DNA from: CAZUCD01 sp964618855
Lineage (GTDB): Bacteria; Sumerlaeota; Sumerlaeia; SLMS01; JANRJK01
Assembly (NCBI GenBank): GCA_964618855.1
Contig: CAZUCD010000212.1
Location: 1-5,012 of the forward strand
Length of the DNA stretch: 5,012 nucleotides
Direction: 5' to 3'
The notes beneath the pieces are model-generated. The model saw only the letters and a list, made by a program, of their open reading frames with translations. It made no database searches and was not told the DNA's origin. Made by a program: the position numbers and the translations under genes. Every line of letters begins with the position of its first letter. Within the stretch, counting starts at the first letter, position 1. Below, one piece after another: positions 1-4,675 of the stretch.

Positions 1-2
1 CG

Positions 3-1175
3 ATGGCCGCCGCGCTCGCGCGCCGCAAGCACAAGATCGACCCGGCCGTCGAAGATGCCCTGAAGCGCCAGGAGGCTAACCTCCGCTCTTTGACCGATTA
101 TCGGATCAAGTTCACCCACACGTTTCGAACCACCGACCCAAGAGCTTCGGGACAATTGCAGGAAGCCAGGCGAGACATGGACATGTGGGTGGGTCCAGGG
201 CGCCGGAGGAGTCACGTCATTGAGACCCTGCCGGATCCCGAGGGGAATCCGTTGTGGAGTTCCCGCTACATTTTGGATGAATCAAAGTACGTCGTTTACT
301 TCGTACGGCCGGGGCGAATCTACCGCGAGGACTTCGCATCCCAATCAGACCTTTCCGAATCAACCTGGGCCGGCGTGGGAGATCGGATCACAGATCCGAT
401 CATGCGAATGCTTTACGCCGACGACCCGGAGAAGATGGACTTCGGAGGACTAACCCGCCTGGAGTACGCCCGGCAGCGACCATTCTCGCGCTGGACGACG
501 GAGCCTGGCGATCCAGGGCAGGTTGTCGTGCGAATGACTGTCCCAAACGGAAAGAACGAAGGATTTGGTAGTCGCTCGGTGTTTGACGTGTCGCGCAACT
601 ACTCCCTCGTCTCGGAAGAGCACTTTCGTACCGGCGGGGCACGTCACAGCAGGATCGAAGTCGAGTTTGGGGAAGGTGTCGGAACTCCGGGATTCCCCGA
701 CTGTCCTCGCAGGATCCGGAGTATCGTGTTTGGAAAGGAGGGTGCCATATGGACTGAGGAGGTCGTCGAGATTCAAGAGTTCGAAGAAATCTCCATGCCG
801 GACGAGTTCTTCACGGTCGATTCGCTCGTGTCCGATGTGGTTGCAACTGCCGGCGAGGACGGAATCGTGCTGACACTCGGACACCGCGACCTGTCCGGGG
901 CCGAATCGTTCCAAGAATGGAGGGAGGGGCATTGGCAACCGATGGCGGTCTCCGCCGCAGGCGCTGATTCTACTCATCCCGCCGAAAAGAAACTCGAGGA
1001 GCGAAGCTGGACAACCGGGGATCCTCCACCAGCCCCCACCAGACTCCGCCGAATCGACAAAGGCCCCATCTCGCCAGAACGTTGGCGAGGGGGGATCCTG
1101 GCACTGGCTGGCGTGGCCGCGCTGTCTGCCGTGTTCCTCAGGGCGATTCGTCCGAAAAAGCGAGGCAGCAACTGA
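3..1175 (+). CDS. Uncharacterised LolA-like protein with C-terminal membrane anchor, 5' end probably incomplete
   Basis: I cannot assign a function. The frame is open to the window edge, so the ATG at base 3 may be internal; the visible N-terminus has no signal peptide, which suggests an upstream part is missing. Residues about 15-45 form a charged helix leading into a strand (EANLRSLTDYRIKFTHTF). Residues about 45-275 alternate short amphipathic strands and turns and end in a MPDEFFTVDSL stretch (M265). This resembles the half-barrel layout of LolA-like periplasmic proteins, but it is an impression of fold only. Residues about 275-360 are polar and end in a proline-rich linker (PPPAP, 341-345). 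Residues about 363-379 (GGILALAGVAALSAVFL) form one membrane helix, followed by the basic tail RAIRPKKRGSN, so the bulk would lie outside the membrane. No LPXTG, PEP-CTERM or lipobox motif is visible. The gene shares a strand with the cysteine-rich gene 51 bases downstream and is likely co-transcribed with it. Confidence 0.7.
   Translation: MAAALARRKHKIDPAVEDALKRQEANLRSLTDYRIKFTHTFRTTDPRASGQLQEARRDMDMWVGPGRRRSHVIETLPDPEGNPLWSSRYILDESKYVVYFVRPGRIYREDFASQSDLSESTWAGVGDRITDPIMRMLYADDPEKMDFGGLTRLEYARQRPFSRWTTEPGDPGQVVVRMTVPNGKNEGFGSRSVFDVSRNYSLVSEEHFRTGGARHSRIEVEFGEGVGTPGFPDCPRRIRSIVFGKEGAIWTEEVVEIQEFEEISMPDEFFTVDSLVSDVVATAGEDGIVLTLGHRDLSGAESFQEWREGHWQPMAVSAAGADSTHPAEKKLEERSWTTGDPPPAPTRLRRIDKGPISPERWRGGILALAGVAALSAVFLRAIRPKKRGSN
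381..401. repeat. Perfect 9-bp inverted repeat rich in GATC, inside a gene
   Basis: The arms GATCGGATC (381-389) and GATCCGATC (393-401) are exact reverse complements separated by ACA. The 21 bases hold four GATC sites. The repeat encodes part of GDRITDPIM in the first gene, so it may simply reflect codon choice; no regulatory role can be shown. Confidence 0.75.
1070..1089. repeat. Perfect 7-bp inverted repeat near the 3' end of the first gene
   Basis: CTCGCCA (1070-1076) and TGGCGAG (1083-1089) pair exactly around the 6-base loop GAACGT. It lies in coding sequence just before the membrane-helix codons. There is no T-tract after it, so it is not an intrinsic terminator. It could form an mRNA hairpin. 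Confidence 0.6.
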
Positions 1176-1212
1176 ACGGTCTCGCAACTACCAATGCCCC
1201 ACCCAACTACTC

Positions 1213-1217
1213 AAGGA
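1213..1217 (+). promoter_or_regulatory. Ribosome binding site that decides the start of the cysteine-rich gene
   Basis: AAGGA at 1213-1217 lies 9 bases before the ATG at 1227. The in-frame upstream ATG at 1194 has no comparable site and would put MPHPTTQGLER in front of an otherwise normal signal peptide. The 1227 start is therefore preferred. Confidence 0.65.
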
Positions 1218-1226
1218 CTTGAACGA

Positions 1227-1706
1227 ATGAATCTGGCAAGAGTTCTCTCTCTGAGCATCATCGCACCTGTCGTGACCGCTGCAATCATGGCGCACCCCGA
1301 GCAGGGGGATTGCGTCCGGACGGTCACTCGGGCCAATCCGTGCATTCACCTCGCCACGCCGGCGTGCGACACGAACTGTGTAGTCGAATCGACCGTGCAG
1401 GCTGGGGAGTACTGTTCGTCGAAAACTCAGGTGGTACCGGAGACGACCGGTACCTGGAGGGACGTTCGCGAGACCTCCAAGGGCGGACTCGACGGCTATT
1501 ACAAACAGTGGGTCCTTTGCACCACGATTTTCCAGTGTCAGCTCCCGGCAGTGACCACCATGTGCAACCGGCTTTCTCCCGAGAACGAGGTGATGGTTGA
1601 GTGCAAGCGCTGGGGCACCGCCAGCCATGGTCACTTCTTTGAGGAGTGGATCGCAGGAGGGCCTGGCACGACAGCCTGCAACCAAACGCAGACGAACCCG
1701 AATTGA
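1227..1706 (+). CDS. Small exported protein with ten cysteines, unknown function
   Basis: This 159-residue protein is not a family I recognise. From M1, residues 1-22 look like a Sec signal peptide: MNLAR, then a hydrophobic core LSLSIIAPVVTAAIMA, with cleavage plausible after A19 or A22. The mature part has ten cysteines (C29, C39, C47, C51, C63, C98, C104, C113, C126, C151). The even number in an exported protein suggests up to five disulfides. It also has several tryptophans (W77, W95, W129, W141) and a polar, Asn/Gln/Thr-rich end. C29 is not in a lipobox (it reads QGDC), so it is not an obvious Lgt substrate. There is no CxxC pair of thioredoxin type or CxxCH haem site. The preceding gene ends 51 bases upstream on the same strand; lgt converges from the other side. 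A secreted structural or inhibitor-like role is possible but unsupported. Confidence 0.75.
   Translation: MNLARVLSLSIIAPVVTAAIMAHPEQGDCVRTVTRANPCIHLATPACDTNCVVESTVQAGEYCSSKTQVVPETTGTWRDVRETSKGGLDGYYKQWVLCTTIFQCQLPAVTTMCNRLSPENEVMVECKRWGTASHGHFFEEWIAGGPGTTACNQTQTNPN
1433..1454. repeat. Perfect 8-bp inverted repeat inside the cysteine-rich gene
   Basis: GGTACCGG (1433-1440) and CCGGTACC (1447-1454) are exact reverse complements around AGACGA. Each arm contains the palindrome GGTACC. It encodes part of VVPETTGTW. A stable mRNA hairpin or DNA cruciform is possible; no function is shown. Confidence 0.7.
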
Positions 1707-1764
1707 AGTCGCGGATTCACCGACTGTCGCGTGAGTTGACGCATTGGGGGAAGAAATGGCATGG

Positions 1765-1798
1765 GCGGACGGGGGGGGGCGCAGTTCACCCCGTCCGC
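1765..1798. terminator. Possible bidirectional terminator hairpin between convergent genes
   Basis: GCGGACGGGG (1765-1774) pairs exactly with CCCCGTCCGC (1789-1798), a 10-bp GC-rich stem with a 14-base loop. It lies between the stop of the cysteine-rich gene (1706) and the 3' end of lgt, and one arm is within the last lgt codons; the lgt stop (1786-1788) is in the loop. Position and stem strength fit termination of both convergent transcripts. Neither side has a clean T-tract (the minus strand has only ATTTCTT about 10 bases on), so this would be a non-canonical or Rho-assisted terminator. Nine consecutive G (1771-1779) allow slipped pairings. Confidence 0.4.
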
Positions 1799-2625
1799 GC
1801 CGCCCCGGCCCTCAACCTCAGCACCACCAACCCCGCCGCGAACACGCCAATGGACACTAGCTGGCTGAAGCTCACCGTTCCGCCGAAGTAGAGTCCGCGC
1901 ACCTCGTCGCCACGCAGGAACTCGACGCAGAATCGCAGGATGCCGTACGCCACAAGGTAGGTGCCGAAGGCCATGCCCGTCGGGCGCGCCTTCCTCCAGA
2001 AGAACCACGCGATGGCGCCGGCGATGGCGAAGAGGCCGATAGCTTCAAAGAGTTGGACGGGCCACACCGGCAGGCTCGAGGTCGCCTCGGGTGGGATCAC
2101 GCCCCGGCTCACCTGGTCCACGAAGGCGTTGGGGATGTACTCGCCGTCCGCGCGCTGGAAGAGCGGCACGTGAATCCCGAGCGGATGGTCCCCGCAGACC
2201 GACCCGAAGCAGCAGCCCGCAAAGTGGCAACCGAGCCTCCCAAACGCCTGAGCGAGCGGCAGCGCCACCGCCACGAGCTCGCTCATGAGCCACTTGTCGA
2301 TCTTCATCCGGCGCAGGTAGTACAGGCAGCCGAGCGTGGCGCCGCCGAGCCCGCCGTAGAAGACGAACCCCTCGCGCGACAGAAGCAGGCGCATCGGCGC
2401 GTCCAGGAACTCGCGAAAGTTCTGGAGGATGTAAACGATGCGCGCGCCGCCGAAGCCTGCAAAGATGCAGATCGTCGCCATGTCCCAGACGGCGTCGCTC
2501 GAAATGCCGATGCGCGCGCCCCTCCATGCCGATGCGAGCACCGCAGCCAACAGGCCAAGCGCGATCAGCACGCCGTACGTGCCGATGAAGAACGAGTCGC
2601 TGAGCTGGATCAGAATCGGGTGCAT
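1786..2625 (-). CDS. lgt: Prolipoprotein diacylglyceryl transferase
   Basis: Lgt is the inner-membrane enzyme that transfers diacylglycerol from phosphatidylglycerol to the lipobox cysteine of prelipoproteins, the first step of lipoprotein maturation. The 279-residue length is normal. The N-terminus MHPILIQLSDSFFIGTYGVL is typical of the family and fixes the start. About seven hydrophobic segments are visible. Motifs in order: Y17-G18, G60-A-R62, REGFVFYGG (84-92), the signature loop GRLGCHFAGCCFG (129-141), QLFEA (191-195) and R231-FCVE235-FLR238. Relative to E. coli Lgt, the signature arginine (R130) and the late Arg/Glu pair are kept. Cysteines (C133, C138) occupy the usual Asn and Glu positions of GRxGNFxNxE, and tyrosine (Y90) replaces His in HGG. 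I recall this GCCxG subtype from other bacteria, so it need not mean loss of activity. No Shine-Dalgarno sequence precedes the ATG; the leader is pyrimidine-rich. It lies downstream of nadB on the same strand, 144 bases away. Confidence 0.96.
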   Translation of the reverse strand: MHPILIQLSDSFFIGTYGVLIALGLLAAVLASAWRGARIGISSDAVWDMATICIFAGFGGARIVYILQNFREFLDAPMRLLLSREGFVFYGGLGGATLGCLYYLRRMKIDKWLMSELVAVALPLAQAFGRLGCHFAGCCFGSVCGDHPLGIHVPLFQRADGEYIPNAFVDQVSRGVIPPEATSSLPVWPVQLFEAIGLFAIAGAIAWFFWRKARPTGMAFGTYLVAYGILRFCVEFLRGDEVRGLYFGGTVSFSQLVSIGVFAAGLVVLRLRAGAARTG

Positions 2626-2661
2626 GGTTGGAGGGTGGAGGTCAGGGGCCGGGGGCCAACC
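2626..2661 (-). promoter_or_regulatory. Possible hairpin abutting the lgt start codon
   Basis: On the minus strand GGTTGG (2661-2656) is complementary to CCAACC (2631-2626), which directly touches the lgt ATG. The 24-base loop is C-rich and has no Shine-Dalgarno sequence. If it forms in mRNA it would put the start codon at the foot of a stem. Six base pairs around a large loop is weak, so this is a tentative site. Confidence 0.25.
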
Positions 2662-2682
2662 GCCGGGGGTCAGGGGCCGGGG
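2640..2682. repeat. Duplicated 15-bp GC-rich direct repeat
   Basis: GGTCAGGGGCCGGGG occurs at 2640-2654 and again, identical, at 2668-2682, a spacing of 28 bases. The 13 bases between also contain GCCGGG, so the whole looks like a degenerate GC-rich repeat. It lies between the lgt start and the TTCGAC array. I recall similar GGGGCC/GTCAGGGG strings between genes in environmental Planctomycetota-like assemblies, but cannot check that here. Confidence 0.8.
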
Positions 2683-2702
2683 TGCGCCGGCATTGCTTCG
2701 TG

Positions 2703-2770
2703 TTCGACTTTTCGACTCTTCGACTTTTCGACTTTTTACTTTCGACTTTCGACTTTCGACTTTTGACTTT
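2703..2770. repeat. Composite TTCGAC tandem array with 8-bp then 7-bp period
   Basis: TTCGAC starts at 2703, 2711, 2719 and 2727 (8-bp period), followed by a degenerate TTTTAC at 2734, then TTCGAC at 2741, 2748 and 2755 and a TTTGAC variant at 2762 (7-bp period). The array runs up to the nadB stop codon. Read on the minus strand it is a purine-rich GTCGAAA/GTCGAAAA series in the stretch between nadB and lgt. Units are far too short and lack unique spacers for CRISPR. Every intact unit carries TCGA. Confidence 0.9.
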
Positions 2771-4320
2771 CACTCCGTCCTGAAGTGCGTGCCGCGGCTG
2801 ACGCGATTGCGCAGTGCCGCGTGTGTGAGGGCGAGCGCCGTTTGCGCCCCGTTGCGAAGCCCGAGGAGCGGGTCGTCGATCCGCGCGCGGCGGTAGAACG
2901 ATTCGACCTCGAACTGGAGGTCGCGCAGGATGTGCAGTGCGCGGTTCATCCGCTTGGTGGTCCTGACAAGGCCCACGTAGTTCCACATGGTCTGGCGGAT
3001 CGTGGTCCAGTCCTGTTGGATGAGGGCGGGGTCTGCGGTTTCCTTTTCGAGGCGCCACGGCTCGACGGCGCTCTCGTTGGGCAGTGGGTTCTCGCCGAGT
3101 TCGCGCACGGCGCTCTCCGCGGCGCTTACTCCCCAGACGATTGCTTCGAGGAGGGAGGTCGACGCGAGTCGGTTGGCCCCGTGAAGGCCCGTGCAGCTTG
3201 CCTCGCCAATGGCGCGCAGGCCTGCGATGTTCGTGTGCCCGTGCAGGTCCACGCCCACACCCCCGCACGAGTAGTGCGCCGCGGGGACGACGGGGATCGG
3301 CTCGCGCGTGATGTCCACCCCCCATTGCATGCAGAAGCGGTGGATCGTGGGGAAGCGGTCGCGGACGAAGTCCGCGGGCATGTGCGTGATGTCGAGGTAC
3401 ATGCAGGGCTGGCCGCTGTGGAGCATCTCCTCGTGGATGGCGCGTGCGACGACGTCGCGCGGCGCAAGGTCGCCGAGGTCCGAGTGCCCCTTCATGAAGG
3501 CCCTGCCGGTGGCGTCCACGAGGCGGGCGCCCTCCCCGCGCATGGCCTCGGAGAGCAGGAATCGCGGCGCGAGCTCGTGGTAGAAGGCGGTCGGGTGGAA
3601 CTGGACGTACTCGAGGTTCACGACACGGGCGCCCGCACGATACGCCATGGCGAGCCCGTCCCCCCGGGCGAGGGGTGGATTGGTCGTGTGCAGGTAGATC
3701 TGCCCAAGGCCTCCGGTTGCGAGGACGGTTTCGCGGGCGACGTGCGCGTCGACCCGTCCGTCGGCGAGGATGTACGCCCCGAGGCAGCGGTCGCGCTTGT
3801 AGACGTCGATGGGGTTGCGGCTGTGGAAGCCGCGCATGATGAGGTCCACGGCGGTGGCGCCGCGCACGACGCGGATGGAGGGCGTCCGCGCAACCTCCTC
3901 GGAGAGGCCCTCGGCGATGGCGCGGCCCGTCGAGTCCTTGACGTGGATGATCCGGGGGCAGGAGTGCGCGGCCTCCTCGGTAAGGTGCAGTTCCCCCGCG
4001 GCATCGCGGTCGAATGGGACGGCGCACCTGCGCAGCAGGATGTCCTCCACCAGGGCGGGGCCGCGCTCGGCCAGCCAATCCACGGCATCGGGAGCGCAGA
4101 TGCCAACGCCGGCTTCCTGGATGTCGCGCGCGAGGAGGGCGGGCGTGTCCGCTAGTCCCCGGTAGACGATCCCACCCTGTGCCCAGCTCGTGTTCGATCG
4201 AGCATCCGGCGCGTCCGAGTTCGTAACCAGTGTCACGGACAACCCGGCGTCCGCCGCCTTCAGCGCGCAGGTGCACCCGGCCGCGCCGGTGCCGATGACC
4301 AGGATGTCGGATGTGGGCAT
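2770..4320 (-). CDS. nadB: L-aspartate oxidase
   Basis: NadB is the FAD flavoprotein that oxidises L-aspartate to iminoaspartate, which NadA condenses with dihydroxyacetone phosphate to quinolinate for NAD synthesis. The protein has 516 residues, normal for the family. It shows the N-terminal dinucleotide fold G10-T-G12-AA-G15, SNTSWAQGG (42-50), ATGG (201-204), the substrate-side motif FHPTAFYHE (241-249), SEAMRGEGA (257-265), LAPRD with R288 (matching the E. coli active-site Arg of ELAPRD), H349-YSCGG and GEASCTGLHGANRLAS (372-387), and a C-terminal helical domain (about 435-510). These separate it from succinate dehydrogenase flavoprotein well enough. An in-frame ATG at 4392 would add 24 residues unlike the family; the ATG at 4320 places the FAD motif correctly. 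A weak GAGAG (4329-4325) precedes it. A three-codon ORF (ATG at 4331) ends in TGA overlapping this ATG. nadA and nadC are not in the window; lgt follows and pnp diverges. Confidence 0.96.
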   Translation of the reverse strand: MPTSDILVIGTGAAGCTCALKAADAGLSVTLVTNSDAPDARSNTSWAQGGIVYRGLADTPALLARDIQEAGVGICAPDAVDWLAERGPALVEDILLRRCAVPFDRDAAGELHLTEEAAHSCPRIIHVKDSTGRAIAEGLSEEVARTPSIRVVRGATAVDLIMRGFHSRNPIDVYKRDRCLGAYILADGRVDAHVARETVLATGGLGQIYLHTTNPPLARGDGLAMAYRAGARVVNLEYVQFHPTAFYHELAPRFLLSEAMRGEGARLVDATGRAFMKGHSDLGDLAPRDVVARAIHEEMLHSGQPCMYLDITHMPADFVRDRFPTIHRFCMQWGVDITREPIPVVPAAHYSCGGVGVDLHGHTNIAGLRAIGEASCTGLHGANRLASTSLLEAIVWGVSAAESAVRELGENPLPNESAVEPWRLEKETADPALIQQDWTTIRQTMWNYVGLVRTTKRMNRALHILRDLQFEVESFYRRARIDDPLLGLRNGAQTALALTHAALRNRVSRGTHFRTE

Positions 4321-4675
4321 CAGACTCTCATCGCCTGGAACCTTGCGATTGGTAGTTCCGCCAACGGTGTCCCACTGCCTCCATGCGGGCAAGGAAACCC
4401 TTTCGCCTCAACGATCCAACTCTTGAGTGCGCGTTCGTGCGTATTGGCGCTTGTTGCCCCCCGCGTTTCCCCCTTGCTCGCCGCCCCGGCCCGATTGCCT
4501 ACTCCCGGGGATTCAATGTCTTACCTTACCCCTCCCCCACAACCGCAAGCCGCCTGGTCGGGATTTTCATGCGTCCTCGTCCCCCTTGGCACGGAGGCCG
4601 GATGTGAATTCCGCGCAGGTGTCCTCGGCGGGGCGGGGGGTCAAACCCACCGGCCCAAGGGCCAGGAGATGCACG
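4321..4675. other. Divergent non-coding region between nadB and pnp
   Basis: This 355-base stretch must carry the promoters of both neighbours if each is transcribed independently. I see no convincing sigma-70 -35/-10 pair on either strand: TTGGCA at 4586 is a good -35-like hexamer but lacks a -10 at a proper distance. The + strand is C-rich from about 4453 to 4540. Just before pnp are small complementary blocks (GGGT/ACCC at 4638-4648 and GGCCC/GGGCC at 4652-4663). No tRNA, other RNA gene or believable small protein was found; short open frames here have no start context and no recognisable composition. rpsO, often found before pnp, is absent. Confidence 0.7.
4664..4668 (+). promoter_or_regulatory. 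Ribosome binding site that fixes the GTG start of pnp
   Basis: AGGAG at 4664-4668 lies 7 bases before GTG at 4676, ideal spacing. The closer ATG at 4669 overlaps the purine-rich site and is in another frame that does not encode PNPase. This supports GTG as the start. Confidence 0.8.

Noticed and set aside
450..1187. A 245-codon minus-strand frame opposite the first gene
   Set aside because: No recognisable motif, no ribosome site, and no domain-like composition. The + strand frame has a coherent protein with a membrane anchor.
1227..1706. Cysteine-rich protein as a lipoprotein or c-type cytochrome
   Set aside because: No lipobox precedes the first mature cysteine and there is no CxxCH haem motif.
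1771..1779. Nine-G tract as a phase-variation switch
   Set aside because: It lies between two convergent genes, beyond both stop codons, and so cannot shift either reading frame; no promoter is recognisable around it.
2703..2770. CRISPR array or iteron-type origin
   Set aside because: Units are 7-8 bp with no unique spacers, and no cas, rep or dnaA-box context is present.
2785..4155. A 456-codon open frame on the + strand opposite nadB
   Set aside because: It is antisense to an unmistakable nadB, has no domain resemblance, and long antisense frames are expected where GC-rich third positions remove stops.
2642..4276. A 544-codon minus-strand frame overlapping nadB in another register
   Set aside because: It is very rich in Arg, Pro, Gly and Ala, and its end translates the repeat array (KSRKSKVESKK). 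nadB explains the same DNA with full family motifs.
4423..4523. TTGAGT (4423), TTGCTC (4474) and TTGCCT (4495) as promoter -35 elements
   Set aside because: None has a -10-like hexamer at 16-18 bases matching better than about half of TATAAT.
4669..4671. ATG as the pnp start
   Set aside because: It is out of frame with the PNPase sequence and overlaps the AGGAG site; GTG at 4676 is in frame with ideal spacing.
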